Below are positions 43,218 to 54,545 of a DNA stretch of 64,000 nt, piece by piece. Origin of the DNA: Xiphydria camelus (lineage: Eukaryota > Arthropoda > Insecta > Hymenoptera > Xiphydriidae); assembly GCA_963678675.1 (NCBI GenBank), contig OY783191.1, positions 23,373,368-23,437,367 of the forward strand, given 5' to 3'. The notes below the pieces were generated by a model, which saw only the letters and a program-made list of their open reading frames with translations, did no database searches and was not told where the DNA came from. Each line of letters begins with the position of its first letter. Within the stretch, counting starts at the first letter, position 1. The position numbers and the translations under genes were made by a program.

Positions 43218-44030
43218 CGAGTCGAAATTTAAACTCTAATCTGAACCTGGAAAACCTCATTTCTTTGAAGTATTGGTTTGCCGCTGTAGGTGTAACTCTA
43301 ATTTCGTGATCATCATGCTCAGATGATCACGAACAGGTTTAAATTAGAATTTGTGAGTAGGTACATTTCCAACTCTAATGTCGACCTGCTGGACTTCAGA
43401 CAAAATTGAAACTCTATTTCCGCCGCGCGTGGCGCATATACTACCCATACTTTTACAATTAAATAAACTCGTTTTTGACGTACGCCTTACAATTTTTCAA
43501 TAGTACAAAGCCATAATTAGCAAGAAAAAGGTATACATTTTAATATGCATTAGACAACAAAGCAATTAATAAATTTGTTATTGTTATCATTATTAATAAC
43601 AATAAAAAGTTAAATTTATCATTAACGCCTATATTTGACTCTACAATAAATTTTTAAAGAATTCTTCGTTTTTCAATGAGAATTCCAAGTGGCCTGAACG
43701 GAAAGTTCAACGGGGGTCGTATACGTCTCACGCGGGCATGGAACGTTTTAACGACGTGCAAATACTTCGTAAATTTATCGTGAATGCACTGTCTTCATAA
43801 AATTTTTAAATTAAAAAATAACAAAATCATATAATAATGATGTTTCAAACAGTGCAGATTGTACCGAATTATTCCATAAATAATGTATGATTAATTATCA
43901 TAATCGCTACTGTTTTGAAAAAGAAAGTATTAAATTATTTTATAAAATTTAATGAAAAGAACCTTCGAGAGCAGTCACTGTCATGTCCAGTTTCTATATA
44001 TAACTAAAGTCAACCGACTCCACTTGAACA

Positions 44031-44110
44031 GTCGGTAGCTCAATTGGTAGAGTGTGAAAGCAAGCATTCCCAGTTTCGAGGATCGCAGGTTCGAGTCCAG
44101 GTAGGGTCTG
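44031..44110 (+). ncRNA. tRNA-like segment with pol III A and B boxes
   Basis: TAGCTCAATTGG (44,036-44,047) fits the A box and GGTTCGAGTCC (44,088-44,098) the B box, 40 bp apart, followed by an A9 run at 44,111. The acceptor and anticodon stems do not pair, so this is not a working tRNA gene. It is more likely a SINE head or a decayed tRNA. Confidence 0.6.
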
Positions 44111-44146
44111 AAAAAAAAACGTTACTAGCCGGCGCGGGCGGGTTGA

Positions 44147-44226
44147 CAGGCCTATAGACGTATACCGACTGATAGGCCTATGGACGTATACCGACTGGAT
44201 AGGCCTATGGACGTATACCGACTGAT
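44147..44226 (+). repeat. 26-bp tandem repeat, three units
   Basis: GCCTATRGACGTATACCGAC followed by TGATAG or a variant, three times, right after the tRNA-like segment. Confidence 0.9.
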
Positions 44227-44458
44227 GGCGACACCATTTTTTTTCGCCACAGCTCGAGGTGAGGTCCATGAGGTCCAAATAAGAATTATGAAAACCTCAT
44301 TTGGACCTAAACTTGCGAAGAGTGGAAATATTCACGCAGTTTAGGTTCAAATTAGGTTTTCATTGCACAGACATCCGGATCTTGAAAACCAACTTTCAGC
44401 CTCGAGATCCTCAGTGAGGATCCAGAGGTTCAAATTAGAATTTAAATTTCGATTCGGG

Positions 44459-45147
44459 TGCATCCGTTCACTATCTCAATTATCGAAAAAAAAACAAACG
44501 ATTATTAAACTATACGGAGCGTCTGTCACATTCACCACTATTGAGATTCATAACTCCGATTACACTGAATTTTTACATTTTATTAACAAGCGTGTCCGAG
44601 GATCGAAATAAACACGAAGTTAATCGTTTCGCGAATGGAAATATTTTATTAACTTTGAAAATACCCAAACATTTAAGGAATATATTCTCTCACATACTCT
44701 CACATACATTTAATGGCGTATGCGTGTGGCCGTATCTGTGTACATATTTCCGATCATGGCCGACTATCGCTGAAGATAGGCGGAATTTTTGTAAGCTTTT
44801 GACATATATATGTATATCGCCCGAGAAATCGGATTCTCGACTTTTAGGCGCAAGGGGCGTGGCTTCGCGTTGCTAAGGAAAAATCTCTGTTAATATGTAA
44901 CTTATAACATTTATTCTGGTCTCTATCAATAGAGAATAGTCAATTTATATGGCGTAACTAAGCATAGTTTTGGTTATAACCGTATATTTATTCAGAAAAT
45001 TCGATGTAAAAATTGAGGGGTGCAGGGGGCAGACATTTGTGGTGTAAAGAGACACGGGTGCTCGCGACATCAGCGCTGTCGTGTCTGAGCGCGGAACTAC
45101 TTGAACGAACATGCCGCGAGACACTGCCGTGTCTTTTGATGCCAATA
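44459..45147. repeat. Block X copy 3, remainder
   Basis: Continues 43,217 after E4; aligned to 17,080-17,765. It ends in GTCTTTTGATGCC where copia gag resumes. Confidence 0.7.
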
Positions 45148-46376
45148 AAGAGTGTAAAAAGAATGATGAAAATACAAAGTCAGAAAAAGGGGCGAAGCGA
45201 CAATGGACAGAGAAAGTTTAAAAAATGAAATATCAAAAATTGTAAAAGAACAATTTCAAATCACTAACTACCGAGTCTAAAGAAAGTCCAAGTAATCAAA
45301 TCAATGAAAGAGTAAGAGAAGTTGAAAATACTTTGAAACTTGGAATATTAGCTAAAAGTTCAAATATTAAAAGAGATTATAAATTAAATAAAGAAACGAA
45401 ATTCGAATATTTCTACGATCATCTTAGTTCAGAAATGAGAACTCGCGACTTATTGCACATAATTGAAGACAAAATTCCTCCAGAATTGACGGAAAAATGT
45501 GTAGCTGACAAAAAAATCGCAGTTAGAGACATAATCATAAATCGAATGGATACTCGCTATCATACAATGATATTAGGAATTGATGAGCCGGTTCAAATCT
45601 TGAAAAAATTAAAAGAAGTGAAAAACAGTGAAGTGAACATAACTCCACACGCGGCAAAAAGAGTTCTGTACAATTTTCAATTTACAATAGGCAAAATGGC
45701 AGCTGCAAAATTTAATGAGGAATTTGAAGAAGCGGTAAGAGTATATGAAAACTGTCCAGGCACTAAACCAATAACAGAAGAAGAAAAGAGAGACATCTTC
45801 TTTGGTGCAATAGAAAATGCTGCCCCTCTCTCTGGGATTAAAAATATTGATTTTGTATCACAACAGACGAAAGGGATTAAAATATCCTATGCTGATTTAA
45901 AGATTCTGTTAATCCAGGAAGAGGCATCACGAAAGCAAGCATCAGGGGATGAGAACACGGTCAGAGCTGCCAACATGGCAAGAAAAGAAAAGGAGAGATG
46001 CTTTGAGTGTGGAGACTCTGGTCACCGTGGAAGTACGTGTCTTAACAGGGCCAAGGGTCCTAAATGCTATCGATGTAACAACTTTGGTCAAAAAGCTAAA
46101 GAGTGTGCATTGAATAAAGCAGCTGGTACAACCAGTGGTGCCAATACTTTCAGACCAAAGTTTAACAACCCCAGGAACAATTATAAGTTTCCTGGCAGAA
46201 CCGAAAGGTTTAAACAATTCTTGAAAAGGAAGAATGAAGAGAGTCACGAAACGAATGCAACGAGAGGAAAGCTTTATAATACAAATTATAAAAACCAGAA
46301 AGGAGGTAAGGAAAATAAAAATACCAATTACTACAACAACAGCAGACAACATAAACCGGACAAAACATCGGAATGA
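45148..46376 (+). pseudogene. gag: Copia gag, 3' part
   Basis: The main frame is 45,333-46,376; a few frame changes lie before it. It holds a capsid-like helical region (FEYFYDHLSSEMRTRDLLHI) and two zinc knuckles, CFECGDSGHRGSTC and CYRCNNFGQKAKEC; the second lacks the usual His (Q-K-A-K-E-C). The frame ends in TGA (46,374-46,376) but continues in phase into protease. Confidence 0.8.
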
Positions 46377-49300
46377 AACGACAACATCAAAGGTAAAACA
46401 TTAATTAATTCAAATGCTATAGCGTTATGTACCGGTACAACTCAGATAGCACAAGATAAGTTTATTTCGGAGTTCATAGCAGACTCTGGTGCCACTGAGC
46501 ACTTGACAAATGCAAGGTTAATCTTTAAGACGTTTGATGATTCCTGTAAAGGAGTGATTAAATGCGCAAATAAGAGTGAAACAGCGAATCTAAATACAGA
46601 AGGAGAGGGTAAGATAGAAGTCATCCTAAATAACGGAAGAGTGATTGAAATAGATAATGTAATTTATGCTGAAGCTTTAAAGGAAAATTTATTATCCCTG
46701 AGTAAATTCGCTGAAATGGGTTTAGGTATTTATCTAGATGATGAAAAGATTGATATCGTAATCAAAAGTACAAAGGAATCTTTTTTAAGTGGTATTTACA
46801 GAAGACCTTATTGGATGATTGAATTGGAAATTGATAATGTAGATAACGAGAGTTCGAATAACAAAATAAAAAGACGTATGATAGCTAATTTGACAGAAAG
46901 AGAGCAAGAAAACAAAAGATATGTTACAAGGAGTGTTTCTAGAAAAATAAATCTGCCAGATAATATTGAAGAAAATAAAGAAAAGAGTGAAGCAGAAGCT
47001 AAAGAGAGTTCGGAAGAGAGAAAAGAAAAACTGACAACTGAAAATGGTAATAATGAGGTAATTAAAGAGAGTTTAAACGGGGAAAAAGAAAATACAGAGA
47101 GAGAAATTCCATATGAACAGTCAAATTTTGACTTTACTATTTGAGATCGAAAGTTTCAGAACTTAGACGATTTCCAATATACTGAAACAGATGAAGTAGT
47201 GTCAGACTTCAAGGTAGATACTGATAAGTACAGGAAAAATAATAAAGCACTCCTGTGGCATGTAAGAATGGGCCATGCATCAGTAGCATACCTTAAGGCT
47301 TTACAAGCTAAATTCCCAGAAAACAAAGCATTAAACCAAGCAGTATTTGATGAATCAATTCTAGACTGCGAAGTGTGTCAGATAGCCAAATTTAATAAGC
47401 TACCATTTCCTACAACTAGGAGGCGAGCCACGCAACCCCTTCAGATTATCCATTCTGATACAATGGGTGTTATAAATCCAAATTCACATCCAAAGGGTTA
47501 CAGATTCATTTCTGTGTTCATAGATGAGACTACTCTAGATTTGCAATGGCATATCCCATGAGAGCAAAAAGCGATACAGGCAAGTGCCTGGAAATGTTTG
47601 TTAGAAGCGCACGTAACTTGCTAGGTCATGATGCAAAGGTATGTTACCTGCGCTCAGACCAAGGTACTGAATATACCGGTGGTCACACGGTGGAAGTACT
47701 GACGAAATTAGGCGCTGAATCACAATTCTCATGTCCAGATACTCCAGAACACAATGGTACGGCAGAAAGATTCAATCAAACAATTCAAAAGAAAGTAAGA
47801 GCGTATATTTATGATGCAAAACTACCGCAGACCATGTGGGATCTGGCAGTGACAGCTGCAGTGTACGCATATAATCGTACTCCTCACAAATCGAACGATA
47901 TGATTACTCCACTTGAAAAATTTGCACCTGAGCACAATTTTGATGTCAGTCAAATTAAAAGATTTGGATGCATTGCGTATAATAAGGTTCAGAGGAAAAC
48001 CGGGTCTAAGTTTAAAGCTGTTGCCTTGCGAGTGGTACTTGTAGGGTACACGCCTACTGGATACCAATTTATGAAACCAGAAGAGGGAAAATATTATGAG
48101 AGCAGAGATGCAAAATTTAATGAAAAATTAGTCTATGGAGATATATTCAAGAGAGATAAAATCAAAGATATTCCGAAAAGCATCGAAGTAAATAATAAAG
48201 AGAGTTGGTTTGTAAATTTCGATGAAAATAGTGACGAAGAAAGAGAATTGTTAAAACCGGAGGGAGAGAATTCGAAAACAGAAAGAGAGATGTTAAAACC
48301 GGAGGGAGAGAATTCGAAAACAGAAAGACAGATGTTAAAACCGGAGGGAGAGAGTTCGAAAACAAAAAGAGAGATTTAAAAAACGGAGGAAGAAGCCAAA
48401 AGAAAAAGAGGAAGACCAAGAAAAGATGCTAAACCTCCAATATATAAAAGATACCAGCTTTTCGACTTTGCCTATTGATGAGAGTTTAAGAGAGACTGCA
48501 TCAAAATCGTGTTTCCTGGCCAATAATGAGAGAGCAGAAGTTAATGAACTCAATGATGAAGTATATTATGCACTACTATCCAGCATTAGCACTGATCCGG
48601 TCAACTGCAAAGAGGCCATGAGCTCAAAAGAGTGTGACGAATGGAAAAAAGCTGTGAATGAAGAACTAAAATCTATGGAGAAAAATAAAGTCTGGAAATT
48701 AGTTAAAAGGCCTACGGAAATGAGTAATGGACAGAAAGTAAACATCATCGACTCTCGATGGATTTTCAAACGAAAGAGAGAATCAAACGACAAGAAAAGA
48801 TATAAAGCACGGTTGGTCATACGTGGATTTAAAGATAAAAATGTTTATGAGTTAAGTGAAACTTATGCTCCTGTTCGAGATTGACGCTTGTAAGAGCTGT
48901 GATCTGTATCATCAATCAATTTGATCTGGAAGTGTGTCAACTAGATGTTAAGACTGCCTTTCTCAACGGTGAGCTCGAAGAAGAAATCTTCATGGAGATT
49001 CCCGAAGGTCTAAGAGTGACTGATTATGAGAAACAAAATCATGTGTGCAAGTTGGAGCGATCACTTTATGGACTTCAAGTAAGCCCTAAGAAGTGGAATG
49101 ATAAATTTACTAAGGTAGCTAGAAGCTTGGGCTTGGAGAATTCAGATTTGGAACCCTGCTTGTTCATTGAGAGAAAGAGTGGAAAAATCCTAATATTACT
49201 ACTTTATGTTGATGATATACTGCTGGCTAGCAATGACGAAAAGAAATTGAAAGAAGTAAAAACAAAACTAAGTGAAGAATTTGAAATGACAATTATAGGA

Positions 49301-50196
49301 GAGCCAAAGGAATTCTTGAGCATTTCTATTCAAAGAGAACGAGAGAATAAAGTCATTGAGCTGAGCCAGGAAAAATATATTCAGAAAATATTAGCGAGAT
49401 TTGGGATGGACTAATCTCATCCTCAAAGAACTCCAATGAATACCAATCAAGTAATGAATCAAGCCAGGAAAAAGAGAGAATCTGACATAGAGATGGTGAA
49501 CTGATTGATGAATCTGAATCAACGACGAGTTTTCCCTACCGTGAAGCAGTAGGAAGTTTGCTTTATTTGGCTGGAGCAACCAGACCAGATATTGCATATG
49601 CTGTAAATGTATTAAGCAGACATCAGATCGATCCCACTGTGGAAGACTGGCAAATGGTAAAAAGAGTGTTCAGATATCTTAAAGGAACGATAAAACTAAG
49701 ATTGAGATACATTGGAAATGCTAAACTCATAGAAGGATACTCTGATGCAAGTTTTGCAGACTGTAATAACTCTCTCACTACTTGTGGATTCCTAGTGAAA
49801 CTGTTTGGTAACACCATAATATGGAAAATTCATAAACAAACATATGTTGCATTATCCACGTGCCACGCAGAATATGTGGCGATGAGTGATGCTACCCAAG
49901 AGATGGTGTCGATTTTTAACTCTTTAAGATTGATTCTGGAAAATCCCCCATTACCAATGACGCTGTATTGTGACAATCAAGCAGCTATTACAAATGTACA
50001 AACACAAGGTGGTAATAAGTTGAGACACATTCTTGAAGTTAAAGTAAACCATATTAAAGAGTGTGTAAAACGAGGGCTTGTAAATGTTAAGTGGGTTAAT
50101 TCAAAAGATCAGCTAGCCGACATTTTTACAAAACCACTAGCATTTGAATTACATAAAAAATTAACTGATGAAATAATGAATACTGAATTATTCTAA
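46377..50196 (+). pseudogene. pol: Copia pol (protease, integrase, RT, RNase H)
   Basis: Protease: FIADSGATEHLTNARL. A TGA at 47,142-47,144 follows. Pre-integrase: [10 protein letters not shown] and CEVCQIAKF. Integrase catalytic residues are visible: [18 protein letters not shown] and [12 protein letters not shown], with a frameshift near 47,540. The integrase-RT linker has a 42-bp triplicate. RT: LDVKTAFLNGELEEEIFMEI and an intact YVDDILLAS. RNase H: GYSDASFADC, CHAEYVAMSDATQE and DIFTKPL. Frameshifts also lie near 48,400, 48,880 and 49,420-49,520. The 3' end at TAA 50,194-50,196 is ~100 bp before the LTR. Damage is only a few breaks over 3.8 kb, so decay is moderate. Confidence 0.9.
48249..48374 (+). 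repeat. 42-bp triplicate in copia linker
   Basis: Three units encoding [17 protein letters not shown] 14-residue repeats between integrase and RT. They keep the reading frame. Confidence 0.9.
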
Positions 50197-50297
50197 TAAA
50201 TTGTGTTTAATCATTTCACAGGAACTAATTGAAGAGCGACCAAATGAAAAAAAAAAAAAAAGTATAAGTTCGAGATACGGAAGCTGTCGGGAGGGAG

Positions 50298-50497
50298 TGT
50301 GAGATTATGCTTGTTGGCGCCATCTTTCGGTCTCTCGTTATCACTATGTAGTGTGTACGCCTACGCGTATTCATTAGACGCTGCGCGTTACGTAACAGTG
50401 CAATACACATGAGTGCTGCTTCTTGAAATAAAAGATATTCGTTAACCATATAAATCACAGTGAGAATCATTGATATCCACGACCCCCAAACCCTTCA
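50298..50497 (+). repeat. Copia 3' LTR
   Basis: 200 bp, partner of 36,462-36,671; poly-C run of 5. Confidence 0.9.
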
Positions 50498-50704
50498 TAT
50501 GTACTATTTCTCTCATTAACGCAACATACCTTGACAACACACTTGTTTTCATTAATTTGGCGGTAATGATTTCATTACTTTTTTATCATAATTTTTTCAT
50601 TATCTTTGGTGATTCGTAAGTTGTTACATGATTACTTTGGAAAGGGAACTATTTTATTAATTCATGCTATCATACATCGTCGATGTTTTGAAGGGGGGGG
50701 GGGG

Positions 50705-51064
50705 ATTCATTTCTTTTTTCGTTAATTTTCTTTCGTGCTCTTTTGCCAGATAAATATGAAACATTTTTTTAAATGATAGAATGTGGTTAGTTATTATTAT
50801 TGCCGAGTTCGGTTGTGCATTGAACTGAAGCGTGATATGAACATTATGTATATGTTTTTTCCATTTTTCGGCCATTTTACAGTAATAACTTTCTCGTTCT
50901 CAACTGACTTTCATTTTGATTTTGATTTGATATATTTTCTTAGAAACTTTATATGAACATTTCCTGCACTGCACATGTATAATAGATGTGCATTGAACAA
51001 TATCCTGTAATACAGTGGATTTGCTACACATTGCTCTAATGAATTCCATCGTTTGACATTTCCA
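50705..51064. other. No feature seen
   Basis: AT-rich, no repeat copy in the window, no convincing frame. Confidence 0.4.
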
Positions 51065-51240
51065 TCAATGGAAAGCTGGATGGTGGTGACGCCAGCAGAC
51101 CAGTGGCGAAAATATGAAATACCACAAAATCTCGATCAATGGAAGGCCGGATGGTGGCGACGCCAGCAGACCAGTGGCGAAAATATGAAATGCCACAAAA
51201 TCTCGTATTGACCATTGAACGCAAAGGCGTTCCAATTACT
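51065..51240 (+). repeat. 71-bp tandem repeat, two units
   Basis: Units contain GACGCCAGCAGACCAGTGGC and GAAAATATGAAATRCCACAA. A further unit with its right flank (CGCAAAGGCGTTCCAATT) is at 52,067-52,165. Confidence 0.85.
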
Positions 51241-51245
51241 GTATA

Positions 51246-51618
51246 CCGTACGTATGTCCCAGTCAGAACCCCACAATTGCAGGGACCTTAAAACTTACCA
51301 TCGGCCGTGCTTGGTCGTACCGAGTACCTCGAGTCATTTTTTACCGGTAGAAGTCGAGTCGGTAGTTAGAGTTGGTGTCAATTTGGGAGATCGAAGCGTC
51401 TAATCTCAAAATTGTGTATTTGTGAATTATGGTGAGTAATTTCCATTATTCACAAATTCACGATTTTGAGATTAGACGCTTCGATCACCCGAATTGACAT
51501 CTACTCTAACTACCGACTCGACTTCTACCGGTAAAAAATGACTCGAGTACCGACCAAGCACGGCCGATGGTAAATTTCAAGATCCCTGCAACTGTGGGGT
51601 TCTGGCCGGGACATACGG
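51246..51618. mobile_element. Foldback MITE, CCGTACGTATGTCCC end
   Basis: Arms ~165 bp; tips match the CCGTATGTCCC family, flanked by TA 51,244-51,245 and 51,619-51,620. The empty site TTCCTGTATAGATACTCTCG is at 52,163-52,182. The core GATCGAAGCGTCTAATCTC lies in each arm. Confidence 0.9.
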
Positions 51619-51620
51619 TA

Positions 51621-52260
51621 GATACTCTCGGTCGGTCGGTTGTTACTTTGCCGCGCAACTTTATTATTTTATTAATTCGATAATCTCGACCGAGATTATT
51701 GATTTATATGGTGTAACTAAGCATAATTTTGGTTATAACCATACATATATTTATTGAGAAAATTCGATGTAAAAATTGAGGGGTGGAGGGGGCAGACATA
51801 AAGATACACGGGTTCTCGCTGCTCGCTTTACGCCGAGATGAACGAACATACCTACTACACGCTCACTGTATTGGTGTACGAAGCAGTACGGAGCGTTCTT
51901 TAAAGCCTTGTACGGACAGCGCGTTCCAGTGTGCGAGCCTTCGTACACACGTACATGATGTCCCGAGCAGAACCGCACAGTTACAGGGACCTTGAACCTT
52001 CGGCTGGGCTTTGTACAAATACCGACTGGTCGCGGGTCATCGCGACAAAGGGAAGTGTACGTGAGTATGAAGGCCGGACAGTGGCGACGCCAGCAGACCA
52101 GTGGTGAAAATATGAAATGCCACAAAATCTCGTATTGACTATTGAACGCAAAGGCGTTCCAATTCCTGTATAGATACTCTCGGTCGGAGGATTGGTCGGA
52201 CGGTCGGACGGTTTTATTAATTCGATAATCTCGACCGAGATTATTGATTCTTGGTATACT
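51621..52260. repeat. Block X fragment and duplicated flank
   Basis: GATACTCTCGGTCGG and TTAATTCGATAATCTCGACC occur at 51,621-51,700 and again at 52,173-52,245. Positions 51,705-51,850 are an X piece. The 196-codon minus frame at 51,751-52,341 spans these repeats and matches nothing I know. Confidence 0.5.
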
Positions 52261-53650
52261 TATTCTAGGTATAACTTGGCATTGGTAAAGCCAGCCCCTA
52301 GACGCGTAACTGATTTGCCTTGCATCAGCCTTGTTTTGCAACCTTGCCGCAAAGTTCTATCTTGCAAGCTTAATTTTGGGTACGATTTCTACCTGGGTAT
52401 CTTTGAACGAAATGTTTACATCTGTTTAGTATATGCTGTTCTATAATATATATTTCTCTACAGATAAATTTTTCTATTTTAAGTCTACATTCATATCCAG
52501 AGTCATTTTGTACACAGCGAGAAAGAATAAAATGAAAAACCACTTCATCCCAAATGAACATAGCTAAGAATTAAAGATGGAGAATCAACTCGACGTAGGA
52601 GATGAGTATTTGTTTCAGTCGTGGTTAAGACCACCCATCGAGCATATTATATTAGGCTACCTCCTATAATCTATTATATATCATTCTAGCGGGAGACGCG
52701 AGGACCGGTCTACAAATGGATTAATGTTGTAAATTGGACGGATCCGGTAGAGGTATATGCTTCTCAATGCACTCGATACCGATGTACAATATACGCAGTA
52801 CATACGCAGTACATACGCATAGTCTTTTAAATAATCGTCGCAAAAGAATCGGCCAAATCAGATATGGGTGATTTAAAAAACAAGGTATTTAACGTAAAAC
52901 TACAGTCGAAATGCCGACTCAAACGGGGCGGAAAGCATTTTCTTCTGAAATTAATGTGGCTATCAACGTTATTTATCCAATTTGTGCCTTATTAGGCATT
53001 ATTTATGGAGTGTGGCCCGATGAGGAGACGTTTATTTATTAACTAAACGCGAGCCTATTCATCTCCTGAGGAAGAACGAGCACCTGTGGAACATTTTCTA
53101 ATTAGTTCACTTAAAGTATGTGTAGATATAAAGTATCATGTAATTCAGTCTCATGGATGCTATACGGACGTAGTCGATGGTATCTTTAATGTAGGTGGAG
53201 AACATTTTTTGATTAGTCTCTATATAATTTTTACCTCTTGATGTATATTTAAATTATCTGCCCAGGTAGCATAGCATTATGTAACCTTAAGCAAGAATTA
53301 TCAGCAACCCCTTAGTAGTGTGCTTCTGTATCTGCCTATAGATCTTGCGACAGAATATTTCGTAAAGCTCTCATGCACAAGTCTCGCAAATATCTTACGA
53401 ATTGTATATTATTAAAAAATGTGTGCAATATATGCTTACAGCAGAAATATGTAAGGTGCTTTAAGTCATACCTATTAGACCATTTGCATAACATACAAAA
53501 TGACTGTAAAATTTCAACCCTTATAATTTGTTAACTAATTATTCTAGCGAAATGTAGTAAATTGCATTTTTCATCATTATTTATGTAGATTATTATCCAC
53601 TTGGTTTCATTTCCAAAGATTAATTGCAAGTATGTGAAGACCAGCACTCA
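52261..53650. other. Unassigned, no gene seen
   Basis: No repeat copy in the window and no frame above about 60 codons. It could be older, single-copy genomic DNA. Confidence 0.4.
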
Positions 53651-53654
53651 CTCT

Positions 53655-54124
53655 TACACTGAAAGAAATCACTCTTGCTACGTAGCAATATTTTCTGGGT
53701 GAACATTTTTTACTAAATTCAGTATAAAATATTGTAATTACAGTAATTGCATTAACTGACTTAGTAATCAGGTATAGCAGTATTAGCTATACATTTATTA
53801 CTGTAGATGTATATTTAATATAGTAATACGTTTACTTAATGAAACAAAATGGTATATCATTATTTTGATATACTTCTCTAGGCTTGGTTTAAGTTGAGCA
53901 AGTGCTCCAATTTGGATAAATATTTTGCTATCATAGCAATATTTTATACCTTTATATTACAAAAAATATAAGGCTGCATCGCACAGTTATATACTCGTAC
54001 TTGTGAGAAGAAGTTGTACCGTATGAATGAGCTATTTTGTATTGTCATCGTTCCTATACACGTATAGCTGATTTAGCAATACGCTTGAAAGGTCGGTGGC
54101 TATACCTGAGTAGGCTGCGTTTGA
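53655..54124. repeat. Repeat fragments
   Basis: 53,655-53,760 (CACTGAAAGAAATCACT; TATTTTCTGGGTGAACATTT) recurs at 55,903-56,020. 54,040-54,110 (ACACGTATAGCTGATTTAGC) recurs at 61,565-61,625 as the left flank of E5. Confidence 0.65.
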
Positions 54125-54545
54125 GTTAGTATATCTTATACAGGGTGTTCAAAAAGTACCGGTACGGATGATTATTATGCCTTCTTAAACCGTTCATCCG
54201 ATTGTGATGAAACTTTGGGGAATGGTTGGATGCATGCCCGCGAAGGTTTCTGAGTTAGTAAATCTTATAAAAGGTGTTTAAAAAGTACCGGTACTGATGA
54301 TTATTATGCCTTCCTAAACCGTTCATCCGATTGCGATGAAAAGTTGGGAAATGGTTGGACGCATGCCCGCGAAGGTTTCTGAGTTAGTAAATCTTATACA
54401 GGGTGTTCAAAAAGTACCGGTACGGATGATTATTATGCCTTCCTAAACCGTTCATCCGATTGCGATGAAAATTTGGGGAACAGTTGGACGCATATCCGCG
54501 AAGGTTTCTGAGTTAGTAAATCTTATACAGGGTGTTCAAAAAGTT
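54125..54545 (+). repeat. 129-bp tandem repeat, three units plus part
   Basis: Unit starts at 54,135, 54,263, 54,392 and 54,521 (TCTTATACAGGGTGTTCAAA). Homologous to 18,999-19,245. Confidence 0.9.

Larger units (their letters stand above)
43218..44458. mobile_element. E4: CCCGAGTCGAA-family element with tRNA-like segment
   Basis: Tips CCCGAGTCGAAATTTAAACT and (inverted) CCCGAATCGAAATTTAAATT, flanked by TG at 43,216-43,217 and 44,459-44,460. The empty site ACTGCATCCG is at 17,076-17,085. Motif AACTCTAATYT, or its inverse AAATTAGAATT, occurs many times near both ends in both directions. The tip matches E1-E3 for 11 bp but the interior differs. No transposase frame. E5 (61,625) is another copy. 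Confidence 0.85.
36462..50497 (+). mobile_element. Copia-type LTR retrotransposon split by 7.25 kb of repeats
   Basis: LTRs 36,462-36,671 and 50,298-50,497 (TGTGAGATTATGC ... CCTTCA) differ at about six bases plus poly-C length (15 versus 5). A GGGAGGGAG purine tract precedes the 3' LTR. Flanks TATATAC and TATGTAC are an imperfect target duplication. The order gag, protease, integrase, RT, RNase H is that of Ty1/copia. The gag stops at 37,892 and resumes at about 45,148; between lie blocks S, H, V/T, X and E4. It is dead through frameshifts and stops. Confidence 0.9.
36122..50704. mobile_element. Foldback with poly-C/poly-G ends, host of the copia element
   Basis: Arms 36,122-36,360 and 50,498-50,704 are inverted copies (CTTCAAAACATCGACGATG; AAGTAATCATGTAACAACTT). 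The outer ends are homopolymers: 17 C at 36,122-36,138 and 12 G at 50,693-50,704. The inner hairpin ATTCCATACAATGG / CCATTGTATGGAAT at 36,350-36,455 marks the original loop. The copia element is inserted next to it. Target duplication for the foldback is not seen. Confidence 0.65.

Noticed and set aside
44031..44110. Functional tRNA gene
   Set aside because: A and B boxes are good, but acceptor and anticodon stems do not pair.
51751..52341. 196-codon minus-strand frame
   Set aside because: Runs through a block X piece and a duplicated flank; no family features.
54125..54545. CRISPR-like array
   Set aside because: Units of ~129 bp are contiguous without distinct spacers; it is a plain tandem repeat in a eukaryotic TE.
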